A program made the position numbers and the translations under genes. A stretch of 64,000 nucleotides of DNA from Gordionus sp. m RMFG-2023. Its lineage: Eukaryota; Nematomorpha; Gordioida; Chordodea; Parachordodidae. The DNA lies in the NCBI RefSeq assembly GCF_954871325.1, contig NC_088776.1, positions 9,121,985 to 9,185,984 of the forward strand, written 5' to 3'. The notes under the pieces were generated by a model. That model made no database searches, was not told the origin of the DNA, and worked only from the letters and a program-made list of their open reading frames with translations. Numbering within the stretch: position 1 is the first letter of the stretch; every line of letters starts with the position of its first letter. Of this stretch, positions 11,413-24,703 are shown in pieces.

Positions 11413-14400
11413 TTAACTAGAATCAAGATCAGTAAATGAGTCATCTTCACCTGAAAGAGAATCTGAAGAAGATTGGGAAGAATAGAAATCTCCTATCCTA
11501 TTCGAGCCAGAACCAGCGTGAATTTGTACCCAACATCTTTCTATCCTCTGAGTACCTTTCTTTTTTCGCCTTTAAGTTTAACAAATGAGTGAGAATAATT
11601 ATGGATAAAATTTAATTGTAATAAAATATTCAAAAATCCATCGATTAAAAATTTTTTTATTCCTAAAACTAAGGAAAATACTTTTTCTAATCAAATTTTT
11701 TGTTTATGCAATCATTTAAATAAAACTTTGGAGAATTATTATCATTTCGAGATATTAATTTATTAAATATCTAATGAATTCTAAGATCGCCGGAGGAAGG
11801 GGGGGGATTCAAAAAAGAATAAAGAAATAACTAGAAGATAAACCCTTTGTTTCCCACGTTCAAATCCAGCTTATAAAAATCGTCCAATATAAGCGTCCTA
11901 TCACTATCTCCTTTTTTGTTTTTTCCTCCTGTATCCTCATCGAGTTCCAATATGGCGCTCGCTTCAATCATTCCCCCAAGTAAGAAAAGGGTCAGTTGTC
12001 CTGCAGAAGTACGTAAGACAGTTGCGCAAGATTTCATCCTCGGACCAGGTCTTACGTGATCACACCTATCGGAAATATCTTTTTTTTCGTCTACATTATT
12101 AGTAATACTATTTTGGATGCTATTTGTATTATTTAAATCTCCGTGGTTCGATGTTAAATTTACGGAGTCAAACTCTTCGTCAAGATCTTCTTCGTCCGAA
12201 ATAAATCTTCCGTTTTCTCCCGTTTTCGGTAATAATTTGACCCGTTTCAAGCTGAAAGGTAAAGATTCGCTTTCTTTGGATAGTTGAGCGATAGCAGTAT
12301 TAGAATATGAGGTAGGGTCATTGATGTGTCGTTTGAGGATGGGGAAAGGTACCCATGTAGAGGAAGATACGTCGAATTGGTATATGTCGTTGTAGAAAAC
12401 GCTTTCTTATAAATATTTTTTAAGATTTATTAAGATAATATAATATATTATTATAATTTATATCGTGCAAAATTGAGACACAAAGCATTTTTTTTTATAT
12501 TATAAAAACATTTTTACTTTCCAAATCTTATTTTTATAAAAATTTTATTTAAAACTTGTCCTATTTTTTTTAAAAAATCTACACATTTTGAAATTTAGAT
12601 TTTTGCAAATTATAAGAAAGCATCAAGATTTTAGTATAATCACCCCCAACTTAAAGTCATTTTTTTCCTAAAAAGATTTCAAATCGAAAATTAAATGTAC
12701 AAAAAGGTGTCAAGAAATCTGTAAATCATAAGAAAAAATTCACTTAAGAAAATCTGTTTCAAGATCACTATAATAACCTTTCAGTTGTGTGATGTGGGCT
12801 GATAAATCATTCTTAACACAACATAATGTATTTTTAAATATTAAGTTTTCTGGCTTCATCCATTATACACGTTTTACCCAAAATGATATCAATAATTTTT
12901 AAGAAGTAGGGTCTAGCGTGCTATAATTTAAAAATATTTTAAAAAAACAATCTGAAAAACTCGTCTAAATGCATCAAATCAGACATAAGTTATATTTTAA
13001 GCAGAGTTTAGAAACCGGAACTAGAGCCCTACTATCTTCTATAATTTATGGGAACCAGAACCCATATAAAAATTTTCAAGAAGCCATTTCTAACAAATCT
13101 GTAATTTATATTATGTTTAAAAAGTTGTGTCACTCATTTTAAAGGGCTTATTTATTATTTAAATTTTTTTTGAATAAATAGACTTTGTTAGAACCCGGAA
13201 CCGTGTCAAATTTAGGAGGCGGAACTTTTTCAAAATTTTAGTAACCGGAACCATTTTTAGTTCAGATTCCAAATTCTGATTTTGTTGGTAGCCATATATC
13301 TATGAAAAATGTTTGAAGAAATATAAATGGCTATCCTGCTTAAAAAATAAAATGAAACATTCAAAATATTAATTTTTAAAAAAATAATAATAATTCTAAA
13401 ACCACATATAAGTTCTTCCGTTTGTTCCTTGTCAAAAACACCCCCGAACAGCAATACTCTATCGGTTCCATAATTAACAGACACGGCCCCGCATCTCTGA
13501 AAAAGACTTTGATCTTTGTGCAGACATCCACCCATCTTTTGCTTAACCGCGGTCCATCTCCATACCATTGGTATGGCTGTATTTTTGTCGATGTCTGATA
13601 AAATAAAATTTATTTTATAACTGAGTGGAAATGTATCAAATCCGGTTCCCTTTTTAGACCCGCCGATTTTTAAATATCTGAACCGGGACCGGATATTCTC
13701 TTCAAAAATTTATAGGAACCAGAAATAAAATAATTCTTAGATGGGCATTGAATGTCGATTAATCTGTTGAAGATAAACTAATAAATTTAAATATATTTTA
13801 AATTTATTTCCCACGTATATAGGAGAAAATTATAAATGAAAAATTTTTTTTAAAAAAATATACAATTTCATTTCCCTTTTTTTAAAAAAAATAATATCTT
13901 TACTCTTTAAATCCGGAACCAATTTGTACATATCGATTAAATTTTGACCGGTCCCCACTTCCAAATTTTTCTTATTTTCGGTTGAACTTCCTTTCCCGTA
14001 ATTCACGGTGTAGCCCCAAAAGAGCAAAATACCCTCATTTTCATCTGTGTCCTGTTCCCAATGTTTTAAAAGTATTTTTTTAAAGGCTATGTTCAGACGT
14101 ATTATTTTGTCTTTTTATTTTTAAATGGCATTAATCCTGACTTGATTACCGTTTTTTAAATACGACATATTTTAGATGTAAGAAATAGCAGTGTTGTTAA
14201 AGTAATTAGTCACATTCCTGCGAATAAGTAATTGAAAATGCAACCAGTATCGTTACTTTTTAATATTTGATAAATATACATAGCTTTTATTATCTTTATT
14301 TGATGATTTTCCAAATTTAAAATCACTGGCTATTTATAATGCCGCATTTACATAAAGCGGTCCTGTACCTGTAGAACGTTTGTTTATTCTAGGGAAGATT

Positions 14401-17400
14401 AGGTCAAATTTTTATGAAAAATAAATATTATATTTGTGTGATTTATTTTTATATCTTTTCGGTGCAAATATATATTATAATCATTATATTTTTTTGTTCA
14501 ATGGTAGTGCAATTAGTTTTTGTTTATATTGTATTTAACTTTATAAATTAATAAGATTATATTTTAACCTGATGGGTTAATTATTTATAAAGTAATTTGC
14601 AATGCAAATAGTTATTTTTGTAAATTAAGTTGGTTACTTTTTTTTTAGGATTTAACGAGTAACTGGGTAAAATAACTTTTAAAACTTTTAAAAAATAGCT
14701 ATTGTAAGCTCCTTTTTTTAACTCTTAATAAACTTATATCCCTCTCTTTTCTATTCAATCGATAGTTTAACTAATTTAGTAATAATTCTTCTTTTTCATA
14801 AGCCTATGTCCAAATTTTTTTAAAAAAATTCGAAAAGTTTTAATATTTTAATAAAATTTTGAAATTTTTTGAAATTAACATGTTTTTATTTATATATTTT
14901 TTTAAAAAAAAGCTTATACCTTCTTTTTTAATAGCTTCAAAAGTGTGCTAATCAAATTTTTTGATATTTTGGACACAAAGTAATCAAGTTTGGAAGCAAC
15001 CTATATAAAATTTTGTTGTTTTCCTTTATTTTTCTTAAACCTTATTTGTTTCGCGTTGTTTAGATGTCTTTTCATCGAGCGTCGATGACGAATCGAGAGA
15101 CGTAATATTTTTTAATTTATTATCAGTGATTTTGTACGGTAAGAAGTGAAAAGCCGAACGAGGCGAGGGAGGTATGCCTTTCTGATTTTTGATATCTATA
15201 TTCATCCAAACCCTGTTTTCGGTGTGGAACAAGTAAAGATCGTTAAAGTATTGACAGTACCTGATTAAAGAAAACGAAATATAGGTGTGATTAGCGCTCT
15301 GTCAAATTGAATCTTTAAGCCCGGTCCAGCCAGTATTTTTATTTTTACACTTCGAGCCAGATCCGAAAATAAATTTTATTTTAAAAAATATTTAAATTAG
15401 TGCTTTTTTATCGCAGGTTTCAAGGACCGATTAAAAAAATGGTATTCTTTGAAAGAGTCTAGCTTGAAAATATAAAAAACCGGTACAATTATACAAATAA
15501 ATCCATTGAAAAAAATATTATAATGAGGTGATTAATATTCATTTACTGTCATATCAATTTTTTTTTGAAACAATTTACAAAATATAGCCTAAATTATTCA
15601 AAATAAATCTTAAAAATTCCGGGCGGGGCATAAGATAATCAGAAATAAAAAATACTGAGTCGGGGTCGAAAATGTCATTTTTTTCAAATTTGGGCTTAAA
15701 ATTTTGACCTCTACTCTCAGATGAAAGGTGATCATTGTGATTAGAGGGAAGTACGCTATCATCATTTGAATAAAATTGGAGGGATAGGGGGGGGGGGGGT
15801 TGTTTTTATTTTGATTTTCTTTTTTTGCTAATTTTGATATGGTAGTAAGATTTAGGATAGGAGGTAAAAATTCTGAGGAGGGTGATTAAATTGTCATTGG
15901 TTTAGGGGAGTGTAATCCTTGTTGTCTGTTTCTACTTATTTCACATTTTTTTTTAAATTTTAAGCCCTAGCCCAACCGAAATTGCAGGGTCCTAGTGCGT
16001 GGTTACCCAAAAAGTTAAATTATAAGAATACTTGTTTGTGAAAGAATAATATAATCAATATACATAGAAAGACCAAAAAAGAATCGAATATTCAATTAAT
16101 TCTGACTAATTTGAATTGAATAGTAACGAGTACGAATAGTACATTTTGTTCGAATAAGAATAAATAATTCTTCGAATGGAATTCTTTGAATATTCGAATC
16201 ATATTTTTCGGAATAATTATTGATATGTTCCTTTTTAAATATAATTTAATCATTGTATCGATAACCTTTTAATCCGACAAGTGATATCATTAACAAGGTA
16301 CATTGACTTAGTTGGAACTAATTTGTTGTCAAAAAATAGTATGCTTTAGAAAATAATAAGAAAAACTACTTTCCATTAGCTTAGCATTATAAATTAGATT
16401 AATATGCATTTTAATTTCGTTAAAAACTTGATCGAATATCACCAATTTTTATAATAATTTTTTCCGTTTAAAATTTTGTGAAATAAAAAATAAAATTTTC
16501 TATCAAAGTATTTTCGTATGAATTAGTTAAAATATATTATTTTTAAAAAAACCAAATTATTCGAATCTGATACAAATGGTTAATTTTATTATTTCTACAA
16601 ATCGCCGCCTGAGAATTAGCTTATTCTATATCCACTTTTTGTCAAAAGTGACTTTTTTTACATAAATCAAATTTTTATAATTATACAATTATATATATAA
16701 AGAAAAATTTGAAATATAAAATAAGGCAAATTATAGCCAATATAAGGTTAAATATCCTATCGAAAATAATATAAACTTGATTTTTTAAATTCTTCTCCTG
16801 AAATAAAAAAAAGTGGAGTTAGAATAATCTAATTCTCAAGCTAATAAATAATGAAAAGAATAATATAATAGAATATTAATAATGCGCTCTTTCGTTCATA
16901 TTACAAAATTTCCATATTATAGTTGTCCAATTAGGTATTAATTGTCGGTTATTTTTAAGCTAGAGTACTTCTTCGGGATATCTTAAATGGCTCAAATTTG
17001 TATTTTTTTTAAACCGTATAAAACAATTGTATCATTTTTTTTCAAATGAGGTGGGAGTTTAAATTTTAGATAAAACTGGTTAATATGTTTTTCATAGTTT
17101 TTTTTAAAATATATTTTCAATACATTATTTTAGACATTGTTAACTTAAATATTCATTTCGGTATAAAATAATTACTCCCAAAAATTATAAAATTATTATT
17201 TACAATTTATATGGTGTTAAAAAAAATTCAATTTAATATTGAAACTTTTCGTTGTTAAAGAATCCTCCAAATAAAACGATAATTTTTTTGAAAGCAACCA
17301 TCCTGTGTCCACTCCTGGGTGAGGGCGCTCTGGGTGAACTAATATAATAAATAATCAATTTTAATGTATAAAACGATATGCATTTTTTAATACTTTATCT

Positions 17401-18841
17401 CTTGATATATTTTATTTTAAAAAAATTTGTTTAGATCTTATGAGTTGATATCTAAAATATTTTGCTATCAAAAATGGGTTTACCTTAATTTTACAAATTC
17501 TTACTTCAACTGATAATTTTTTAATAGGTTTAATTTTTAATGAAATTAAGTATTTTTAATTTTAAAAATGAAAACTCTATCTTTTCCCATTTTTGTTGAA
17601 TTATATCGAAAAGCCAAAGATCGTTGTAATGATGGATTTGAACATGAGATTTAGTTATAAATTCCCCTCCAAATAGCCATAATTGCCCACCTGAATGAGC
17701 GAAGCTCACCATCTATAAAATATTTAGCTAGTTATTGTATATAAAGAGAATCCAAATATGATGACCACTAGTAAAAATTTCTCAAAATTGGTCCTTTATT
17801 TCAAAACACACTATACTGCAATTAATTAATAAGGATATATTTTGAGTTATTAAAATATATACATTAAAACAAATTTAAAAAAATATAATTTATCTTTTAA
17901 TATCATTTTTATGATCATCCCCATAATTAAAATTCCCTGGAATAAAAAAGTGAGGCCTATATATCTCCCTCTCTTCCAAAATAAATATAATGTCACTAAA
18001 AACATTTTTTTAACAAGTATAACTTAATAATTTCAATTTAATTTTCAGAAAATATATTTATTTAAAAGACCTTTCAAATAATATTTATAAAGAGAAGTAC
18101 TGCCCAAACGCCTCCCATTTCTTAGAAAATAATGGTTAAGTATGAGGGATTAATCTTCTTATAATCATATGGACATATTGTATTATGTCAATGAAACTTA
18201 ATATAAAAAAATTACTTGATGTGAAGATCGTGGTGGAGGCATTATTTCACAGAATATTTGAAACCATTCATTTTTGTGTGGTGTGTAATAAAAAAAATCA
18301 TTGTAAAATGTCACCTTGAAATTTTTAAAATATTATAATATATGCATGAAAGTGAAAGAGTATAATTAAATGATTTTAAAAAAAAATTCAGACATAAACA
18401 ATTATTATATGATTTTAATAAAATGTTAATTATAATTAAAAAATAATTACAAATATAATTTAGAGATATATAAAACTAACATTTTACTTCTTTTCCGTTG
18501 TCATATTCACCTCCAAATAAGTATATAATTTCTTTATTTGGATGTGAAATAAAAGTTGAATTGGTTCTGTGGATATATATATACAAATTAATCGCCTTAA
18601 TATTTACCTGGGAGATGGATATGTTATGTTTTCAATTTTAAAAATTTTTGGTGTATCATTAAGATGTTTTAAAATAATACTTTCTATATTTTCCTTTTAA
18701 GAAACATATCATAAATATCTGTAAAATATATACTTCTCCCGCATTTTTGATTTCTTTGTTTAATTTTCTATCTAATAACTTTTCTTCTTTAGCATTTAAA
18801 CGTTCTTGTTTAGCCTCTTTGTTTTTTCGTTTTTTACCCAT
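11413..18841 (-). CDS. KLHDC4: Kelch domain-containing protein 4
   Basis: Kelch beta-propeller protein of unclear biochemical role. The minus-strand exons, in order, are 18841-18734, 18693-18608, 18566-18488, 18314-18216, 17712-17576, 17329-17246, 15260-15041, 14051-13904, 13594-13403, 12405-11858 and 11547-11413. Every join keeps phase, giving 611 aa (human is about 520). The start is fixed by MGKKRKNKEAKQERL, the lysine-rich N terminus typical of the family. Kelch blades follow with paired-glycine motifs: LFGGEYDNG, GGQLWLFGGEF, SGHRMVAF plus VLFGGFF, LLFWGYTVNYG, LLFGGVFD and LFLLGGMIEA. A long Asp/Glu/Asn-rich insert (about 11970-12240) and a Ser/Asp-rich C-terminal tail correspond to the acidic regions of the human protein. 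It converges tail to tail on MBTPS1, 1.27 kb away. Several introns contain hAT debris. Confidence 0.93.
12406..13402 (-). other. KLHDC4 intron 9
   Basis: A 1 kb AT-rich intron. Its distal part (about 13005-13260) contains repeated, mirrored GGAACC/GGTTCC motifs that also recur in intron 8 near 13640-13730, probably decayed MITE ends. Nothing else is recognisable. Confidence 0.4.
14185..14690 (+). mobile_element. Decayed hAT remnant in KLHDC4 intron 7
   Basis: The segment starts with CAGTGTTGTTAAAGTAA, close to the TAGTGTTGTTAAA end of the large hAT at 35145, and ends in a weakly inverted GTAACTGGGTAAAATAA block. Bases 14356-14424 read SGPVPVERLFILGKI, the ERLF core of the hAT dimerisation domain, and then reach a stop. 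It is antisense to KLHDC4 and degraded. The boundaries are approximate. Confidence 0.55.
15261..17245 (-). other. KLHDC4 intron 6
   Basis: A nearly 2 kb intron. It carries a G run at about 15787-15799 and a CGAATATTCG-type, mirrored AT block at about 16080-16205 that looks like a decayed MITE. I see no coding or RNA feature in it. Confidence 0.4.
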
Positions 18842-19988
18842 GCCAAAATTTAAAAACAAATTTTATGAATGTTTGAATAATTGGGTTATTTTTTATAATC
18901 ATTGAATGCTTTAATATTTCTGGCTAGGGCTAAACATATACGTAACATCAGGGCTAGGAGGAGGAGGTGGTTACGAAGAAATTGCTTTATAAAATAACAC
19001 ACCTTTGATTTGTTTTAAATTCGTTTTCTCAATGAATAAAAAAATAGCAAATATTGCATTCCCATTATAGCTGTGTATTTATTTGCGTTGTTAAAGTGCC
19101 CAATTCGGGGTGATTTTAAAAAACGGTCCGAGATAGATTATAACCAAAATATATTATGTCATAGAGATTTTGCACATAGCTAGCAGAAATGCTTAGATAT
19201 CTATTTGCCAAATCTCCATGCATACATAATATTATTTTAGCTAAAATTTTAATCGGGCAGTTTTAAAAAATCCAGCTTTTTAACAAAATTGGTATTTATA
19301 CTAAAAAATTTTACAATAAAATAAAATTGAATTTTAAATTATTTTATTGCTTTTCCCATGCCCATAAAAAATCAAATCCCTTTATTTACAGATATCTTAT
19401 CTTCCTTCATTTCTCAGGAATCAAATAATCCAATCATTATAGTTTAGAAAAAGAGATAAGTTTGTCAAAAATGATAATAATAATAATAGGTATTTTGGGT
19501 CAAATTTGGGAAAACTAACGTGGAAAGTAGTAAAACAATAATGATATATAATATTATTGTAAAACATTAAAAATTGAAATTCTCATAATATTTAAATGAA
19601 TAAGACTTTTTGCTTAATCTGCTACTAATTTGGGTGTCAGCATTTAAATTCAAAATGAGCATATTAAGGCTTATATAAATTTCATTAGCAGACTATCATT
19701 TGTGACTTATAGTATATGAGTATTCATATGCACATTTAATACTGAGTATAGAAGACTTACCCATTTATAAAATTTGATATTAAAATCTTAACATCCCCGA
19801 AAAAATGTGCTAATAACAATTGTAAATGTCTGATTCCCTGTAGCCTTTTGGAAAACAAAGCAATAAGGAAATATGAGATTCTAACCAGCGCTCAAATTAT
19901 ATTTAAAAATATGGAAAAAATTCGATAAAATAATACAAAGAATTAAAATTTAAGCAATTGTGTAATAGTATAAATTAGTGGTCACAAA
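18842..19988. other. KLHDC4 upstream region, AT-rich
   Basis: This should contain the KLHDC4 promoter, but I recognise no clear core element. A copy of a dispersed repeat (internal block GATTATAACCAAAATATATT, then GCAGAAATGCTTAGATATCT) lies at about 19105-19275. Confidence 0.4.
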
Positions 19989-21124
19989 GGGGTAGCCAGG
20001 GGGGGGGGGGCTAGGGGAAATTCCCCTCCCCCCTCCTTTCAGAAATTTATTACTTTTCCTGAATATCATTTTAAGCTAATAAAAAATATCCCCCTTAGTC
20101 CTCCCCCCACTCATTGACCCGCAAAAATGTATGCACTTAAACAATAATTTGAAAGAAAGAATGTAAAAGTTAATATTTTTTATAAAAATATTCATCAATA
20201 GTTATACATTTTTAGAAAAAAAGCATTTATATATAAAAAAAAGTGAACCAAAAATGCTTTTTAAGAAATGGAATATAAGATAAGTCTTAAGACAAAAGTG
20301 AAATGTAATATAATTATTAATAATAGATCCATAAAATTACTAAATAATATAATATATCAAATATAATTTTTTATAAAGTGAGTAGTTTTAATTTATTTAT
20401 CTTATAAAACTAATGATAAAATTAATTCATATAAATAAAAAAATTAAAGGACAATACAAACAGTGGAATATTATATGTCGATTTACTATCTATTTTTATC
20501 AATTATCATATGACAATCAAGTAATTTTTATCAATATAGCGAATCATATATTTTACAGAAACTATAAAATATTGATAAGGACATCAGAAAATATCTTTTA
20601 AAGATATTGTGGGATAAATAATATGAAGATTAATTTTTAATATTTTATTTAAGATATATAGATGGAGTTAAATAATTAAATGCAAATTGTTGCTATATTT
20701 ATTATCAAGAGCATTGATTAGTAAAATTTGTTAAAATATTAACTGTAATATATTCTATAACTATCAAATATGTCTGTGTAAGTGGAATTTTACCTAGTAT
20801 TTTGTAACTAATTCTATATAATAGAGGAATATCAACTATATGCCTACTTACTTTTTCTAAATAAATTTCTTATACTTTTTTGAAATAAATTATTACCATG
20901 CATTTACATTAATGTATATACAAGTAATTTATTATATTTTATATACACTAATAAATTATATATTTCAAATTTGTTTCTTATTTTTTTTATTAAAATTAAC
21001 TTCATATCTTGTAAAAATATTTTATGACTATATATCGACTAAGGTAACCCAAAGGGGGTTTTGGGGCGAAGCCCTCAGTAATTTTTTAATTCCCCCTCCT
21101 CTTAGGAAAATCCTGGCTACGCCT
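19989..21124 (+). repeat. 1.1 kb dispersed repeat, copy A, with inverted ends
   Basis: The left end reads GGGGTAGCCAGG followed by a long G run. The right end reads CCTGGCTACGCC, its imperfect inverse, so this looks like a non-autonomous DNA transposon. The body is closely similar along its whole length to 31179-32329 (for example TCATTTTAAGCTAATAAAAA and CATATGACAATCAAGTAATT occur in both), and a partial copy lies at 34317-34530. It has no coding capacity. I could not see a target duplication. Confidence 0.8.
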
Positions 21125-21899
21125 ATGAGTGGTCTAGATTATATTAATCGTAATGGGAAGGGAAGTATAAAATAATTTGGTAGGAATTAATTTTGAGACT
21201 TATAAGATCTTAGCTGGTATCTATTATTAAAATAAAAAGATTCATCTACATAGTGTTATGCTTATTAATTTTTTATATTCAATTAATTTTATAAGAGTAT
21301 TTAAATTATTTATAATTAGATTCTTGTTGAGCGAGCACATTATAATGTATATTAGGCAAATAAATATGTAGAGTTTATTACTAGATGACATAATGATAAT
21401 ATTACTTTCGTGATAATTTTATTGTATTGGAAATAACAATAGAATGGAATACTGCGAATATAAAGCAATATGTCATTAATATAAAGATAAAAAATAGAGA
21501 ATTATAAAAAATTAAGAGTATTATAGGAGATAAATAAGACAAGACAGATCAATTTTTACAAACCGATTATTTGTTATAGTTATGGAGCACAGACACATGT
21601 AGTGACAATGCGAGTTAACAATGCATCTAAAGGGCGCGAAATTTGGACATAATAGTCACGTGTATACGAATTAGAAAGGATTTGATAATAGTTTGAAGTT
21701 CTCAAAATGCGGACAAGGACGGAATTTACAAGGGAAATGTAATAAATAGCTAAATGAGATTAGAAATAAGGCTATAAATAATAAAATTAATAGTATGCCT
21801 GATTTTTTAATAACAATATAAATTTAGGTAAAAATGAAGATATAATTAATTTAAAATGTGTAATAAAAATATTTTTAAAGATGGAAATATTATTGGAAG
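21125..21899. other. AT-rich spacer
   Basis: No gene or clear repeat is visible. Part of it may belong to the decayed retroelement that follows. Confidence 0.35.
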
Positions 21900-22860
21900 A
21901 GAAATTGAAAAAGACATTGTTTGTAAAATTGAATTATAAGAGATAATAAAGAGAAGAATGCCCGTGGATTAAAATAACAATAATAGAAAATGAACATTCG
22001 TTTTAACAAGAATATAGGTGCTGATTATAATTGCTGGTCTTTAGTTTAGAAATTAAACAATATTTAACAAATAATTAATTATAAAGTAGAATCTGATATA
22101 ATTGAGGATATGTTCTGCAGTGAAATAAAGAGTATATTGTTTTTTAAGATTAATAAGGCACTCAAAAAGATCTTGAGGTAGATGTAAGATAAGTGGAAGA
22201 TTACTTGCCTAAATTTTGTGACATAAGAAGTTTACTTTTTTAGAATAGAGTAAAGAGATAAAGTACTAGACAAATGGCTTAAAGAAGCTATAATAAGACA
22301 ACAGTTGATAGTGTATGGGCACACTATTTGTCCCTATAAGAAAATGAATCTAAAGGGAGCAACAATTTTTCGAAAATAGATTTTTATAATGCCTTCTTTT
22401 AATTAAGGTGAATGAGAAAGCTAGTAAGATATTAACCATTACGAGACATTGCTTGCATTCTGCAGATTGTCTTTTGGGTTAAAATCAGATTTCAAAGAAC
22501 ATGGGCACATTAAGTGGAATGATATATTATTTAGATGACGTTTTGATATCAGGTTAACAGAACAAGAGCATAATATTAGATTAATTAAAGTGTTAGATAT
22601 AAGCTAAGAAAATGGTCTAAGAGCTAATATGAAAAAAGTGTTTTTGGAGAAAAGAAAGTAATGCACTAGGACATGTAATAAGGGGAATTAAATTTATCCT
22701 ATTTTAGAGAATATTGATATGATTACGAGCATGAGAACACCGAGTAATAAGACAGAAAAACAAGCGTTCCTAGAACTATAAATTATTATAATCGTTTCAT
22801 ACCGAATTTTGTAGAGATAGCTACGACAAAGAAAAATATAAGATTTTAATCGGAAAAAAC
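21900..22860 (+). mobile_element. Ty3/Gypsy-like retroelement fossil (pol remnant)
   Basis: Short separate stretches carry reverse-transcriptase marks of LTR retrotransposons: a YLDD palm motif at about 22528-22539 and, downstream, an NYYNRFIPNF-type block at about 22780-22820 that follows the polymerase in Gypsy elements. The copy is heavily broken, with many interruptions, and looks old. No LTRs were identified. Confidence 0.65.
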
Positions 22861-22879
22861 AAAAAAAATGGTAGATAGC

Positions 22880-23424
22880 AGTAGCGTAGCTAAGAATTTT
22901 TCTCAGAGGGGGTCCATACATATAAAAGCCCCTCAGGCCCCCTTTTAAAATTATATTTGTTTTTCTTATAATATAAAAGTCCTAGAATTATTGATCATTT
23001 TAATTAGTGTTGTTAAAAGGCTCGATTTGAGCCGATTTAAACAGCTAACTCAAAATTTTAAAATATTGCTCAAGACTAGAGATTTCATGAATAATGTTTA
23101 AACAAGTATTTTTTGAACGTATGATCCAAATTTTTTTTTTCTCTGGGGATAATGAATATATTTTTTATAAATGCAACAATAATATGTTAGTATAATTTAA
23201 TAGATTTTTCTCTATGACTTTATAATAATACAATCCAGAATAATTTTAATAGTAATATAATATCCTTTCACAAAGATCAAAACCAGAAAAATATAAATAT
23301 TCATGGTATTTATTTGATATAAAGTCACTTTTGAGTCTTTCAGCATATAATCTAAAAAAAAAAATTTGCTCTGGGGGAGGGGGGGGTCTAAACCCGATCC
23401 CCACCTCGTAGCTACGCTACTGGG
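22880..23424. mobile_element. MITE with CAGTAGCGTAGC ends
   Basis: The left end AGCAGTAGCGTAGCTA is mirrored by TAGCTACGCTACTG at the right end, 545 bp apart. A G run precedes the right end and GGGGGTCC lies near the left end, which resembles the 1.1 kb repeat family. Internally, at 23005, is a TAGTGTTGTTAAAAGGCTCG block like the end of another family. No clear target duplication was seen. Confidence 0.65.
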
Positions 23425-24432
23425 CAATTATATGATTTGAAATTATAAAGAGAGGTATACTTTTCTCTTCGATTTGGCTAATTCATCTAGAATCAAATTT
23501 TTATCTAGAATAATCTCCTTATAAATTTTTAGTATGGCTAATACTGTTTTCACCTGTCTTACCTAAATAAGTTAACTTTTTCAAAGTTGAAAGACCTTTC
23601 ATTAGTGAAGGTACTAATCGATAAGGTAAATAAAATAAAAAGCAATGTTTTTATATTAGGCAGGGAATCTAAAATGCAATTACACATATTTTTTTTGTCT
23701 CAAAGAGTACACTTTTCGGTTAAGATTTTTATACCAAAATTATACATGACAGAGTAACTTATCATACAATCCTGATAAATCATCAGAATAAAACTGAGAT
23801 TTTCTTAATATCCTCTCGCATTTCAAGTGTATTCGGACTCAACCAGCAAAAGAAAATAATAGCTTCTTAATATAAAATTGTGAAAATAAATCTATCCTTT
23901 AATTGAAATATAAATGTGTAACAATAGGGAATATAAAAATTTTATTTTATAAAATTCCTCAATCTTAGATGCATCAATATATGAGATTGGACTATTTAGA
24001 AACTACTCTAGGTTAACAACTTTCAATCCCAGACACATTAGCGATCACCTTTATTTTCTCGTATATTTCATTTCATGATCCATGCTATTTATATTTACCA
24101 AATGAAACGATTTTTCTTTAATTTAAAAATTATAAAAAAGAATTAAAATTTTAAAACTATCTAATTCGTTTAACAGTATAAATTTTATTATTAAATTAAA
24201 TTTATAAATAATATCTAATTTAATTATTGTAGAAAATATGTACAATATATCTTTATTGTTATTTAATATTTTACATATAATTATTAATATATATTTATAA
24301 ACCATGAGATCATGTATTTTTTAAATATATTTTCTTTTTTACCTTGTATAAATTATTATATTTCTAAATTAAAGCTGTTTTTTAAATAAAATTATTCGCA
24401 CTAAAAAAAATTTACACTGCCTATATGGATCC
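23425..24432. other. AT-rich spacer
   Basis: About 1 kb of very AT-rich sequence. I see no gene, RNA or transposon end in it. Confidence 0.4.
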
Positions 24433-24703
24433 TAGAGGTCTGCAATAAGGGGTTTTTAGCCCACAAGATAGCACATCCAATATTTTTAAAAAAAATTAAC
24501 CCATCCGCCATAAGTTTTTATAAAAAATATAACCGCTCACCCTTTAGTCTAAAATTCCTTACCCAGCCACCCATATCAAATTTAAATAAGCTAATTCTTT
24601 TAAGCATCTAATTAAAAAAAAAATATTTTCAGCATTATATCCCTAAAAAAAGTTTTATAATTTGGGAAATTTCTATTAAGCATAAAAAATTTTTTTTTTC
24701 TCT

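Noticed and set aside
20912-21175. 87-aa frame
   Set aside because: It lies inside the 1.1 kb repeat and is not kept open in the second copy.
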